Assembly: GCA_965212195.1 (NCBI GenBank)
Contig: CBDBUW010000015.1
Coordinates: forward strand, 434,001 to 498,000
Reading direction: 5' to 3'
Length of the DNA stretch: 64,000 nucleotides
Source of the DNA: JAJCYK01 sp965212195
GTDB taxonomy: Bacteria; Bacteroidota; Bacteroidia; Cytophagales; Cyclobacteriaceae
The position numbers and the translations under genes are program-made. Shown here in pieces: positions 36,378 through 45,629 of the stretch (positions within the stretch are counted from its first letter, which is position 1; each line of letters begins with the position of its first letter). Below the pieces are notes generated by a model. That model was not told the DNA's origin. It did not search any database and was given only the letters and a program-made list of their open reading frames with translations.

Positions 36378-37376
36378 ATGAATTATAATCGTCTTTCTTG
36401 TATGCTATTTTTCTTTTTCTGGGCCATTACTGCATCCGCCCAGGATCTGTCAGACCTGGCTAATTCGTATCTCAACAGCTTATCACCAGAGCTAAAGTCC
36501 AAATCCCTTTTTTCGTGGCAGGACAACGAGCGCTACAACATGAATTTCGTACCTACCCGTCGCCAAGGGCCCAGTTTAAATGACTTCGACGGATCTCAAA
36601 AAAGTGCCGCCCTGGCGCTGTTAAAAGCCTCATTGAGTGTTGAAGGGTATCGTAAATCAAGAGAAATCATGGAGCTGGAAAACGTACTGTACAAGATAGA
36701 AAACAACAATCCTGGCCGGGACGCCCTGGATTATCATTTCTGCATTTTTGGGGAGCCGGCAGCAGACAGTTTCTGGGGCTGGAGATTTGAGGGACATCAC
36801 CTATCCTTGAACTTCACCTCCGACGATCAAAAGATCGTATCCTCAACACCTTCCTTCATGGGTACCAACCCAGCCATCGTTAATGTGCAGGGGTTCGACA
36901 AGAATCAGGTGTTGAAATTAGAAACAGATTTGGGGTTCGCATTGGTCAATTCCCTTGACCAGGAGCAATTGGCCCTAGCGCGCTTCTCCCAATCAGCCCC
37001 CCGTGAAATCATCACTGGTAATGATCGAAAAGTTACCACCATCGAACCGCGGGGGATTTACTACCACTCCCTAAGCGCTACTCAGCAAGACGCTTTTATG
37101 AAGTTGCTCAATGTTTACCTCGACAACTATCACCCGGACTTCAGCAGCGCACTTCGCGCAAGAATAAAAGCAGCGGGAATGGATAAACTATCTTTTGCCT
37201 GGGCAGGTAGTCTGAAGCCTGGAAAAGGGCATTATTACCGAATCCAAGGCCCCACTTTGCTTATTGAGTACGATAACATTCAGAACAATGCTAACCACGT
37301 ACATTCAGTTGTGCGGGACTTGACCAATGATTACGGGGAAGATCTCTTGAAGAAGCACTATCAGAATGAACATTGA
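36378..37376 (+). CDS. DUF3500-domain secreted protein
   Basis: 332 residues with a signal peptide ending ASAQ (about 22). The body matches the DUF3500 family: WQDNERYNMNFVPTRRQG near the start, then HFCIFGEPAADSFWGWRFEG and HHLSLNFTSDD in the centre, and a conserved HYYRIQGPTLLIEYDN end. The family is widespread in Bacteroidota and Planctomycetes without known activity. Conserved His, Trp and Glu residues suggest a ligand site. It is followed by a thioesterase gene that starts one base before its stop ends. Confidence 0.85.
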   Translation: MNYNRLSCMLFFFFWAITASAQDLSDLANSYLNSLSPELKSKSLFSWQDNERYNMNFVPTRRQGPSLNDFDGSQKSAALALLKASLSVEGYRKSREIMELENVLYKIENNNPGRDALDYHFCIFGEPAADSFWGWRFEGHHLSLNFTSDDQKIVSSTPSFMGTNPAIVNVQGFDKNQVLKLETDLGFALVNSLDQEQLALARFSQSAPREIITGNDRKVTTIEPRGIYYHSLSATQQDAFMKLLNVYLDNYHPDFSSALRARIKAAGMDKLSFAWAGSLKPGKGHYYRIQGPTLLIEYDNIQNNANHVHSVVRDLTNDYGEDLLKKHYQNEH

Positions 37377-37813
37377 TGAACAGCGAACATTTCGACAAGC
37401 TGCAAAGCATGTACTTGAGGGCCAATCTCAATCAACAGATATATAATACAACCACCTGTAAAATTGAATGGGAACGCAGTGAAATAGGTTTGACTATTTC
37501 AGAGAAATACTTTCACGCTTTGGGTGCCATTCATGGATCCGTTTACTTTAAACTTTTAGACGATGCTGCTTTTTTTGCCGTCAATTCCATGGTGGAAGAT
37601 GTGTTTGTTCTCACCACAAATTTTAATATCCATTTACTACGTCCTGTCAGTAAGGGCGTCTTAAAAGCCATTGGAGAAGTCAAATTCAAGTCTAGAAACT
37701 TATTCATAGCCGAATCCATTTTGTTCAATCAGGAAGGGAAGCAAATAGCCTTGGGAAGGGGCAATTTTATGAAAAGTAATATTCCCCTTACAGAAGAGAT
37801 TGGATACTACTGA
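37376..37813 (+). CDS. PaaI-family hotdog thioesterase
   Basis: 145 residues forming one hotdog domain. ATG at 37376 shares one base with the stop of the DUF3500 gene (TGATG). Family features: HALGAIHGSVYFKLLDDAAFFAVNS, where the HG...D/A pattern carries the catalytic Asn/Asp region, and the final FMKSNIP strand. It likely hydrolyses acyl- or phenylacetyl-CoA thioesters in the cytoplasm; the substrate is not known. Translational coupling to the upstream gene is likely. Confidence 0.87.
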   Translation: MNSEHFDKLQSMYLRANLNQQIYNTTTCKIEWERSEIGLTISEKYFHALGAIHGSVYFKLLDDAAFFAVNSMVEDVFVLTTNFNIHLLRPVSKGVLKAIGEVKFKSRNLFIAESILFNQEGKQIALGRGNFMKSNIPLTEEIGYY

Positions 37814-37842
37814 ATTATTGAACTTTCCTTTAGACATGATAT

Positions 37843-38391
37843 ATGGCTGAAAAAATTGAGATACCCTTGAGCAAACTAAAAATCCTGATACTTCTGGTAG
37901 GATCGGTAATTTTTGTGCTATTGGGAGTGGTCTTCAGCTTTTCACCGCATACCTTTATCACCTCTCGGTTTAGCAATCCCCAGCTGATTCTAATTATTGG
38001 AATTATTGCAGCTTTATTTTTCGGCCTGACTACCATATTCTTGATCAGAAAATTGTTTGACCGCAAAGCAGGTTTGACCTTTGACCAAAACGGGATAATA
38101 GACAATTCTTCCGGCACCAGCGTTGGACGTATCCACTGGGTAGATATCCAAGGCATAGATACTTTACAGATTGCCTCCACTAAGTTTGTATTATTGATCA
38201 CCAATCAACCTGAAAAATATATTGCCAGGGCCCGTAACTCTTTAGCTAAAAGAGCCATGAAAGCCAACTATAAAATATACGGCTCCCCCCTCTGTATTAG
38301 CTCCAATGCCCTTAAAATCAAATTTAAGGATCTTCATAGGTTAGTGGTACAGGAATTTCAGAAAAGCAGGCCGGACCCCGGGCATTCCTAA
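37843..38391 (+). CDS. STM3941-family membrane protein
   Basis: 182 residues with two membrane helices (about 12-33 and 45-65), then a soluble beta-rich domain like a PH domain (LTFDQNGIIDNSSGTSVGRIHWVDIQGI). This architecture matches the STM3941 family, function unknown. It follows the thioesterase by 29 bases on the same strand. Confidence 0.75.
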   Translation: MAEKIEIPLSKLKILILLVGSVIFVLLGVVFSFSPHTFITSRFSNPQLILIIGIIAALFFGLTTIFLIRKLFDRKAGLTFDQNGIIDNSSGTSVGRIHWVDIQGIDTLQIASTKFVLLITNQPEKYIARARNSLAKRAMKANYKIYGSPLCISSNALKIKFKDLHRLVVQEFQKSRPDPGHS

Positions 38392-38413
38392 ACTTTTAAG
38401 ACCATTGAATCAT

Positions 38414-38596
38414 ATGGTACAAAAACTACTGGCATTAATATTTTACATCACTCCCAGTGCAGCTTTCCCTGGTTATATACAGCAAATTTTTGAAACCTGT
38501 AGTCGCTGTGGACCATTTCGGAAAGACAAAGCTACAGAAAAAACTAAACGGCTTTATCAATGTGCATTTGATAACCTCGAAAAAGGGATAGAGTGA
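38414..38596 (+). CDS. small hypothetical protein
   Basis: 60 residues from ATG 38414 (a TTG nine bases earlier is also in frame). Hydrophobic N-terminus (KLLALIFYITPSAAFPG) followed by a charged part with CSRCG and one further Cys. It lies 22 bases after the STM3941-type gene. No family recognised. It may be real or a chance frame; no terminator or promoter helps decide. Confidence 0.35.
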   Translation: MVQKLLALIFYITPSAAFPGYIQQIFETCSRCGPFRKDKATEKTKRLYQCAFDNLEKGIE

Positions 38597-38728
38597 ATCC
38601 TCCTTAATTTGAAGCTCATGGAAATAGTTGCCGGGCGGAAAACTTTTTGAACAATCCGATCATCTTAACTAAAAAGATGCTTTGGTTCCGAAAGAACCTG
38701 ATATCATATTAAAACCAAAATTGTTCAA

Positions 38729-40042
38729 ATGGTTCGCAACCTGATTTTGATTGGATTACTGGTGGCATCATGCACTAATTCGGAATCCGATCGGTCCAAT
38801 CGCCAAATGTCCAGCGATACACTAATTTCCTACCAGGGGTACCTAAAGGTATTTCAACAAATAGACAGCTTATTGCAAATTGACAACGGTAAGCTGTGGG
38901 GGCATCAGCTTTATGGTCCTATTATGCTTATCGATCCGCAAACCCGAATTTTTGTCTCCAACCAGAATAATTTTACTGCCAGCTTCACCAAAATTGGCGA
39001 GGTTTATATAGATACCCTTCCAGATGAGATTAATATTGCCAACACCGCTATTGATTGGGGACAACAACGTTGGACCATGGTAATGACGCCGCTTCCTGAA
39101 GATGCTAGTGCTAACCATAACTTAATTATCCACGAATTATTTCACAGAATTCAACCAGAGTTGGGTTTTGACAACCTCAATGAACAAACAAACGGACATC
39201 TGGACTCTTATTCAGGCCGGGTACTGTTAAAACTAGAACTAGAGGCATTGCGAAAGTCTTTGAATGTGGATAACCTGCGTCTGCGTTCGGAACACCTGGC
39301 AAATGCTCTGGCTTTCAGGCTTAAGCGGCAGTCCGATCCCAATCTCAAAATTTCGGAAAACAGTCTGGAAATAAATGAGGGATTGGCTGAATATACCGGG
39401 GTCATTCTAAGCAGCAGAAGTAAAGAAGAACTTGAACAGCATTTTTCCAACAGCATAGATAGGTTCTATATCAACGAAACCTTCGTACGTTCATTTGCTT
39501 ACCAAACCGTGCCTATTTATGGTTTTCATTTAAAGGCTCTAAAACCAAATTGGTCCTTGGAAATAACCGCCGAAACTGTGCTAACGGATTATTTTATCAG
39601 GTCGTTTGATCTGGATATTCCACTTGAACCCTATGAGGCTATAGCATCTGACTATGATTACAATTTTAAGCAGATAATACTTGAGGAAAGAACGCGTGAA
39701 GAACGGCGAAAGGCGACCATTGCTAAGTACAAGGAGATTTTTCTGGAGAAACCCACGCTGACGCTATATCTTAAGGACATGAGCATTTCTTTCGATCCTA
39801 GGAATATCACACCACTGGAAGATCTTGGAACAATTTATCCTAACCTAAAGGTGATCGACAAATGGGGTACATTAACCGTGGAGGAAGGGGCCTTGTTAAG
39901 TGCGGATTGGACCACTATTACGGTTAGTGCACCTACCGAGATTCAGGGAACTACCGTGAACGGAAGTGGATGGAAATTGGAGTTGAATGAACCTTGGGAG
40001 ATCGAAGAGAGCCTGGGAAATTTTCAATTGATTCAGAACTGA
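38729..40042 (+). CDS. lipoprotein with HExxH metallopeptidase-like motif
   Basis: 437 residues. Lipobox in IGLLVASCTNS makes it a predicted lipoprotein. HELFH at about residues 134-138 is a zinc-binding HExxH motif, and NEGLAEYTG about 85 residues later provides a Glu of the kind used as third ligand in gluzincin metallopeptidases. The last 90 residues look like a separate beta domain. No known peptidase family was recognised, so activity is inferred from the motif pair only. No partner gene is clear; it stands alone between a small ORF and an alpha/beta-hydrolase gene. Confidence 0.78.
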   Translation: MVRNLILIGLLVASCTNSESDRSNRQMSSDTLISYQGYLKVFQQIDSLLQIDNGKLWGHQLYGPIMLIDPQTRIFVSNQNNFTASFTKIGEVYIDTLPDEINIANTAIDWGQQRWTMVMTPLPEDASANHNLIIHELFHRIQPELGFDNLNEQTNGHLDSYSGRVLLKLELEALRKSLNVDNLRLRSEHLANALAFRLKRQSDPNLKISENSLEINEGLAEYTGVILSSRSKEELEQHFSNSIDRFYINETFVRSFAYQTVPIYGFHLKALKPNWSLEITAETVLTDYFIRSFDLDIPLEPYEAIASDYDYNFKQIILEERTREERRKATIAKYKEIFLEKPTLTLYLKDMSISFDPRNITPLEDLGTIYPNLKVIDKWGTLTVEEGALLSADWTTITVSAPTEIQGTTVNGSGWKLELNEPWEIEESLGNFQLIQN

Positions 40043-40134
40043 TTCTTTGGTAGAGATTTGCTCAAACGTCCTCCAGGAGATATTTTAGGGGTGTTTTTTT
40101 ACCTAGACTAGAAAATAATCATTGGTATCTTCTC

Positions 40135-41043
40135 ATGGATGTCACCGCCCTCTACCTGAAATCCCGTGACCGTTTGTTTCAGCAAGCTGGAATTTCCCCA
40201 CAATCCAAATTCGTATACACTAGAGGTCCGGTGGAGAAGGTGCATTACCTAGAATATGGTGCAGGCAGACCTTTGATAATAATACATGGCGGTCTAAGTC
40301 ACTCCAGTGAGTGGATCAACATTATGAAACCCCTGGGAAAGCATTTTCATCTATTTGTGGTAGATCGTCCCGGTCATGGGCTAAGTGACCCTATCAACTA
40401 CCGTGGGCTTGATTACCGTCAGAATGCAGTGGACTTTATACGGTCTTTTATGGATGCCATCTCTGTGGACAGCGCATACCTAATGGGGAATTCCATGGGC
40501 GGGTTTTTCAGTATTTGTTTTGCCCTGGAGTATCCGCAAAAAGTACAGAAGCTTTTGCTGATCGGAGCTCCCGCGGGCATGAATCTCTGGATCCCTCCTA
40601 TGCTTCGGCTATTGGGATTAAGAGGAATAAATTGGCTGCTAATGAAAACGGTGGCCAAGCCCAGCACCTCTGGAGTAAGGGACATCCACAAGCAAATTCT
40701 GGTGGCGGAAGTGGACCAGGTATCTGACGATTATGTTAATAATTGTTACCATAACATGCTGCTTCCGGGGTCGGCAACAGCCGCTAAAACGTTGTTGGAA
40801 AGTGTTTTAACCATAAAAGGCTGGAGAAAAGAGTTGTACCTGACACCTCAACTAAAAAAACTGACTATGCCGGTGTACTTCATTTGGGGTAATGAGGATG
40901 CCTTCGAAAAACCGGATACCGGTTGCCGAAAAGCTAAGGAAATAGCCCTACACCGATTTGAAGAAATCCCGAATGCTGGTCATTGTCCATGGTTTGACCA
41001 ACCAGAAAGGTGCACGGAGCTCATAATTGAGATGCTTGATTAG
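40135..41043 (+). CDS. alpha/beta hydrolase
   Basis: 302 residues without a signal peptide. Motifs: oxyanion IIHGGLSHSSEW near residue 50, DRPGHGLS near 82, nucleophile elbow GNSMGG with Ser120, and the catalytic His in AGHCPWF near residue 282. The pattern is like meta-cleavage-product hydrolases or haloperoxidase-like esterases. Substrate not known. It ends 40 bases before the convergent methyltransferase gene. Confidence 0.85.
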   Translation: MDVTALYLKSRDRLFQQAGISPQSKFVYTRGPVEKVHYLEYGAGRPLIIIHGGLSHSSEWINIMKPLGKHFHLFVVDRPGHGLSDPINYRGLDYRQNAVDFIRSFMDAISVDSAYLMGNSMGGFFSICFALEYPQKVQKLLLIGAPAGMNLWIPPMLRLLGLRGINWLLMKTVAKPSTSGVRDIHKQILVAEVDQVSDDYVNNCYHNMLLPGSATAAKTLLESVLTIKGWRKELYLTPQLKKLTMPVYFIWGNEDAFEKPDTGCRKAKEIALHRFEEIPNAGHCPWFDQPERCTELIIEMLD

Positions 41044-41083
41044 GCAAGACCATTAGCTTAACCGGTTTAGACAATACTCCTTT

Positions 41084-41914
41084 TCAAATTTTAAACTTTT
41101 GGTATATTCCTTGATGCAATTCCAATGCACCACTCCGGAAGTTTTCCAATATATTCTTCAGTTTAAGAGGAGCGGTCTCACCCATCACTAAATGGGTACC
41201 CAGGGGTGGTTTGCCGGTTTCCTTTACGGCAGATAGTACTTGGTCAAAAAATTGTATGGCAAAGGTATTATCCATATGGCAATAGGTCCTTTGGAATCCT
41301 ATGCTTATCAGCAGTTCCTCCAATTCCTTAAAAGCAAATAAGAAACTGTTAGTGACATCTTCCGACCACGGCACCGGATACCGCATGGATCCATCAGTGC
41401 CTTTAAAGAGGTCGTGAAACATCAGTCTACCTCCGACCTTTAATACTCTGGCCATCTCACTATAAAATCTTTTTTTGTGGGCGATATTCATTTGCACATG
41501 TTGGGTCCAGACCACATCAAAACTTTCGTTTTCAAAGGGTAATTCCAGGGCATCCGCCACCGAAAAGGTGGTAAGATCATCAAGATCTACCAGTTTGGAT
41601 AGCTTGCTAGCAGTTTCAACAAACGCCGGGGTCAGGTCAATGCCCTGAACCTGGCATTGGTATTCCTGGGCAAACATTCGGCAGGGTCCTCCAATGCCAC
41701 ATCCTACATCCAGCACCGTACTTTTAGAGGTCAATGGAAATTTGCTTAGTATTTCCAGTGTACTTTGAGCGCCTCCAACATGAAATTGATCCACCGGCCA
41801 AAGATCCGCAACAGTTATGTTTTCAAGATCTATGTCTAATTGCTTTAAGCCCCCCAAGATCTTTTGGTAGAGGTCTTCCTGGTGGTAGTGTCGAATTACA
41901 TCGGCAGAAGTCAT
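41084..41914 (-). CDS. class I SAM-dependent methyltransferase
   Basis: 276 residues. S-adenosylmethionine-binding motif I is VLDVGCGIGGPCRMFA (about 70-85), followed by VQGIDLTPAF (motif II) and the VWTQHVQMNIAHKKRFYSEM segment. The arrangement is like UbiE, gamma-tocopherol or sarcosine/dimethylglycine methyltransferases, which methylate small molecules. The substrate is not indicated by neighbours: the flanking genes are alpha/beta hydrolases on the opposite strand. Confidence 0.87.
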   Translation of the reverse strand: MTSADVIRHYHQEDLYQKILGGLKQLDIDLENITVADLWPVDQFHVGGAQSTLEILSKFPLTSKSTVLDVGCGIGGPCRMFAQEYQCQVQGIDLTPAFVETASKLSKLVDLDDLTTFSVADALELPFENESFDVVWTQHVQMNIAHKKRFYSEMARVLKVGGRLMFHDLFKGTDGSMRYPVPWSEDVTNSFLFAFKELEELLISIGFQRTYCHMDNTFAIQFFDQVLSAVKETGKPPLGTHLVMGETAPLKLKNILENFRSGALELHQGIYQKFKI

Positions 41915-41979
41915 AGTTTTGATTGCTCTGGTTTGATTCCTCTGGGATTTATTAAATTGTAAATATAAATATCAATGCT

Positions 41980-42864
41980 ATGAAAACCTTAGGGTGTGTA
42001 TTCCTGATGCTGGTAATGGTAACCTGTCAGCAGCAATCTCCAGTATCTGAAATCCCGGCATCTGAAAAGCCAAAAGTAATTTCGGATGGTGTAGAGATAG
42101 CCTATGACCTTTGCGGCAGCGGTGAGACCACTGTGGTACTAATCCACGGGTGGTGTATTGATCGCAGCTACTGGTCGCATCAAGTTGCGGCACTGTGTGA
42201 TCAATATCAGGTGGTAGCGCTGGATCTCGCAGGACATGGAGAATCGGGCCAAAACCGGGATCTGTGGACGGTAGAACAGTTCGGCAAAGACGTCTCCGAA
42301 TTGATAAATCAACTGGAACTTGAACAAGTGGTATTAGTAGGACACAGTATGGGGGGAGATGTGATGCTGGAAACCGCATTACTCCAAAAAGACAAGGTGA
42401 GGGGAATTATTGGCATTGATACTTTTAAAGATACCGGACATGTGCCTGATTCCTCCGAGCAAGCGGCCATTGAGGGTTTTATCCAGTTCATCCGGTCCGA
42501 TTTTAAAGGTGCTGCAGATGTTTTCGCCGATCAGGTTTTGTTTTCTCCGCAAACTGATAGTATCAGCCGCCAGCGGGTACTGCACAGCATAAAATCAGCA
42601 GATACGCTGAGGGCAGTGGCCGTATTGGAATCGCTTTTTGATTATGCCACAAAGGAAATACCTCAATTGAAGACCTTGAGCAAGAAGCTCTACCTTATTA
42701 ATAGTGATGTTACCCCAACACTGGAGGCTCATTTCATTCAGGCCGGTATTGAATTCGAAGTCATCGATATAGCCGGTACCGGTCATTATCCTATGATTGA
42801 AAAGCCGGATGATTTTAACGACATACTTATAAAAACCTTGGGATTGATCGTTCAAGACGTATAA
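41980..42864 (+). CDS. alpha/beta hydrolase lipoprotein
   Basis: 294 residues. N-terminal lipobox in LMLVMVTCQQQS anchors it to a membrane outside the cytoplasm. Motifs: LIHGWCIDRSYW (oxyanion region, near residue 53), DLAGHGES, nucleophile elbow GHSMGG with Ser123, and late GHYPMIEKP His near residue 268. It resembles haloalkane-dehalogenase-like or esterase branches. Fourth alpha/beta hydrolase in the window; these are not close copies of each other. Confidence 0.87.
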   Translation: MKTLGCVFLMLVMVTCQQQSPVSEIPASEKPKVISDGVEIAYDLCGSGETTVVLIHGWCIDRSYWSHQVAALCDQYQVVALDLAGHGESGQNRDLWTVEQFGKDVSELINQLELEQVVLVGHSMGGDVMLETALLQKDKVRGIIGIDTFKDTGHVPDSSEQAAIEGFIQFIRSDFKGAADVFADQVLFSPQTDSISRQRVLHSIKSADTLRAVAVLESLFDYATKEIPQLKTLSKKLYLINSDVTPTLEAHFIQAGIEFEVIDIAGTGHYPMIEKPDDFNDILIKTLGLIVQDV

Positions 42865-42980
42865 TCTGCTAACCCCATTCATTTTCAAACTTCTCAGTAA
42901 CCCCTAAAACCGCATCGATGTACCTTAATAGATTAATCTGAACCGCATAGCAGCCCCTAAATCGGTAAGTTTATGTTGCT

Positions 42981-43685
42981 ATGATCAATATTAAGCATTT
43001 TTTAATCTTAGGGGTATTTTTTGGCTTAGTTGCTTGCTCCAATCCCTCCCAGTCACAGTTCGCCGCGGCTTCTGCAGCTGCCGATTTCAGAATGGTATCG
43101 GACAAAGATGCTGCGCAATCCCAGGGGATTCCTGTAAACCTCAACCTGGATGGGAAGCTGGAGCTTCAGTTTCAGGTGGAAGATCTTTTTACAGAAGAAG
43201 CCTATTTGCAGCAAATACACCATGATACGGTTTATTTAATGCTGGGATTTGTTGAAAAAATTTCAGGACATCAATTTCGCATTCAACTACAAGACCCGGA
43301 GATCAAAAACGTTTCGGTTTACCAAAGCTACCAGACCAGCCTTTCCTTGATGGACGAAGGTCCGCACATGGATTTTACTGATTGGATTCACTATACCAGT
43401 GATTGGGAAGCCATACCGGTAGCAAACGGGCAATTCTCATCATTGGAATACCAAAAGGATCACTATCAGCGATTTCCGGAAGTTAGCAAAGAAGAGATTG
43501 TAGAAGCCGTACGTTCACGGGTCAACGATGATAAATGGTTGGAGCTGGCACAGAAATGTGATGACCCAAGGTCCTATCCCTGCGGAGTATCCATAAGCCG
43601 GTATTTTCTTAAGCTGGAAATCCAGGACGCTCAAAACGATATTTCTCAGCGTATTGTAGTTTTCGAAGTGCCTATGGGCTGTTGA
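42981..43685 (+). CDS. hypothetical lipoprotein
   Basis: 234 residues with a lipobox in FFGLVACSNPS. An Ala/Ser-rich stretch follows the Cys. The mature part is mostly beta (LELQFQVEDLF, HQFRIQLQDPEIKNVSVYQSY) and carries a Cys-containing end (CDDPRSYPCGVSISRYF). No domain was recognised. It is the last gene before a long decayed non-coding stretch. Confidence 0.72.
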   Translation: MINIKHFLILGVFFGLVACSNPSQSQFAAASAAADFRMVSDKDAAQSQGIPVNLNLDGKLELQFQVEDLFTEEAYLQQIHHDTVYLMLGFVEKISGHQFRIQLQDPEIKNVSVYQSYQTSLSLMDEGPHMDFTDWIHYTSDWEAIPVANGQFSSLEYQKDHYQRFPEVSKEEIVEAVRSRVNDDKWLELAQKCDDPRSYPCGVSISRYFLKLEIQDAQNDISQRIVVFEVPMGC

Positions 43686-44261
43686 GTTTCGAACTCCGGT
43701 TTACGAATTCGGAAATTAGACTAAGGTAGACTTGTCCAGTGCCTCCTTGTGCTTTTCTTTGTCACTTTGTCACCTAGGATCACCTGTGTCACCCAGGTTA
43801 GAGTTTGTTTAAGAACGATTTGAAGATTAACAGAATTGTCCCTGATGGACTTCCTTCTGATGGACTGCCCCGGTGGTTAGTGAAACAAAATTAAGACTTT
43901 GCAGGGGCCCCGCCACCCACCCATTTTTAAGTTATCGCTTGAGGGTCTCGGTAGTTGAGACTTGAGCAACTTTTTTGTAGAGGGTACCCCCCCTGCCAAT
44001 AGTTTACTCCACTTGAGCTTTCTCCCGTCTCTTTCGCTAAAGCTTCAGCAACAGCATGCGGCCGAAGCCTTGCTCCTCAGCTGATGCTACGACGGCAAGT
44101 GGATGGCGAAGGACTCCACGGCACCCTCCGGAGTTGACTACCTTGACCTTTATCCATGATCATAGCTCCAGGGAGCCATGACTTTTTAGGACTGCTTGGT
44201 TTTCTTAAACTTGTGCTGACGTAGGCTTTTCCCAAGATCTGATATCACCGTTCCCTTATCT
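43686..44261. other. non-coding, decayed region with a dispersed repeat copy and GC-rich segment
   Basis: No gene is supported in about 575 bases. Contains loosely repeated TCACC units (43770-43800), the second repeat copy (43907-43960), a C-run, and from about 44030 a GC-rich stretch unlike the neighbouring coding DNA. Stops occur in all frames. Confidence 0.55.
43907..43960 (+). repeat. dispersed repeat, copy 2
   Basis: Related to 21805-21857; shares CCACCCACCCATT exactly plus TTGAGGGT and GTTGAGA/CTTGAGA ends. Both copies lie in gene-free, decayed regions on the same strand. Confidence 0.5.
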
Positions 44262-44960
44262 TCAATCCACTGCTTTGCCATTTCCAAAAAAGCCCGCTTC
44301 TTCTTCAAGCTTGTGGCCCCAAATCTTGATATTATCTACCATACCGGTATCATCGAAGGATCCAAAACCGATGTACCCGCCGTCGAAATGAGTGTCTGTA
44401 GCCTCCATAATAGGTTCCTGCATATCATTAAAAAACACTCGTATCAATCCGCTTTCAACATTGCGTTCTATTCTGACCTTGTTCCAGCCCTCACCCCAAT
44501 CAATTCCCCCTGTGGTCTTGGTCCCGATCTTACGACGGGGTTCGTCGTTTACGATAAAAATATTGTGGGCATGATCGTCCGCGGCAGAGGCAATATGCAC
44601 ATAGTAAAAATTGGTAGGGTCCTTCATTCCAAAGAACAAGCACATGTCTCGATGTCCGTATTCCTTGCCCGTTTGTTTGAGATCCACTTCCAAAGTAAAT
44701 GAGCCTACCCGCAAAGTTTTGAGCGCGGTGATATTAAATGGTGAGCGTACCCGTGCTTCATACTTGCTTTGCTGAAAAAGTTCCAGCACGTGGTTACTGT
44801 CAATTTTTCCGGACCTCCAGGCTTGCGGGTCTGATGATTCGAAATCCTTCAGTGACTGGCCCTGCTCAAAATCGTTTTCATATAGCAATGGTAAGTGCTG
44901 GGCCCAAAGAGAAGTGGAGGTAAAAACCAGAAGGAAAAGAGTAAATACAGTACGGCACAT
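44262..44960 (-). CDS. secreted concanavalin-like (LamG/DUF1080-type) protein
   Basis: 232 residues from the ATG at 44960, which starts a good signal peptide (CRTVFTLFLLVF to SLWAQ); an in-frame start at 44993 would add a poor leader. The mature part is a beta-jelly-roll: YENDFEQGQSLKDFE, HVLELFQQSKYEARVRSP, then DMCLFFGMKDPTNFYYVHI and FDGGYIGFGSFDDTGMVDNI. This is the pattern of the 3-keto-disaccharide hydrolase/DUF1080 fold. Carbohydrate binding or hydrolysis is likely but unproved. No polysaccharide-utilisation genes adjoin. Confidence 0.8.
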   Translation of the reverse strand: MCRTVFTLFLLVFTSTSLWAQHLPLLYENDFEQGQSLKDFESSDPQAWRSGKIDSNHVLELFQQSKYEARVRSPFNITALKTLRVGSFTLEVDLKQTGKEYGHRDMCLFFGMKDPTNFYYVHIASAADDHAHNIFIVNDEPRRKIGTKTTGGIDWGEGWNKVRIERNVESGLIRVFFNDMQEPIMEATDTHFDGGYIGFGSFDDTGMVDNIKIWGHKLEEEAGFFGNGKAVD

Positions 44961-45152
44961 GGAACAATATACAAAGATCAGCTGCAACAGCAAACTGTCA
45001 GAAGGGCTGTCAAAGTATTGTAGGCATGGTCTAGGTATTAAACGTGCAAACGTAGGTGCGTCTCACTTCGGTTATGGAAACGTACCTGCTTACGCGGGCT
45101 ATTAGAATTTGGCTACCTATTAGTATTGATGCCTCCTAAACCTTAAATTATA

Positions 45153-45617
45153 ATGAGTACCTTACCAAAACTCATGACCGTTAGCCTAACTGCCATAACC
45201 CAAAGCCGAAAGGAAATGCAGCCTTACCTCCAACACCCTTTTGCAGAAGCCGTTTTTGAGGCCACCAAACAATTATACCTGGTTAAGGGCTATTACCATC
45301 CCTGGATTGGGTATTTTGCCCTTCGTGAAAATATGGTGGTAGGCGTAGGCGGATTCAAAGGACAGCCTAAAGACAATATTGTGGAAATAGCCTACGCAAC
45401 GGTGCCCGATTTTGAGGGACATGGAGTAGCACACTCCGTATGCAATTCCCTGGTGAGAATCGCGTATGAGCATTCACCTCAATTAGGCATCCGGGCTCGT
45501 ACACTGCCTCAAACCAATGCTTCAACCCACATCCTGCAAAAAGCTGGTTTCGCCAAACTAGGTGAGGTGCAAGACCCTGACGATGGCACAGTTTGGGAGT
45601 GGGAGTGGCAACCATAA
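45153..45617 (+). CDS. GNAT-family N-acetyltransferase
   Basis: 154 residues. The central GNAT core is present: GVGGFKGQPKDNIVEIAYATVPDFEGHGVA gives strand 4 and the acetyl-CoA loop (residues about 70-100), and ASTHILQKAGFAKLGEV gives the C-terminal strand. The P-loop reads EGHGVA instead of the usual Q/RxxGxG/A. Substrate unknown. First gene of a six-gene set on the + strand; the next starts 12 bases later. Confidence 0.82.
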   Translation: MSTLPKLMTVSLTAITQSRKEMQPYLQHPFAEAVFEATKQLYLVKGYYHPWIGYFALRENMVVGVGGFKGQPKDNIVEIAYATVPDFEGHGVAHSVCNSLVRIAYEHSPQLGIRARTLPQTNASTHILQKAGFAKLGEVQDPDDGTVWEWEWQP

Positions 45618-45629
45618 ACCCATACGACC

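Noticed and set aside
44914..45105. 63-codon frame before the GNAT gene
   Set aside because: Starts inside the convergently transcribed LamG-like gene and has no coherent product; probably chance.
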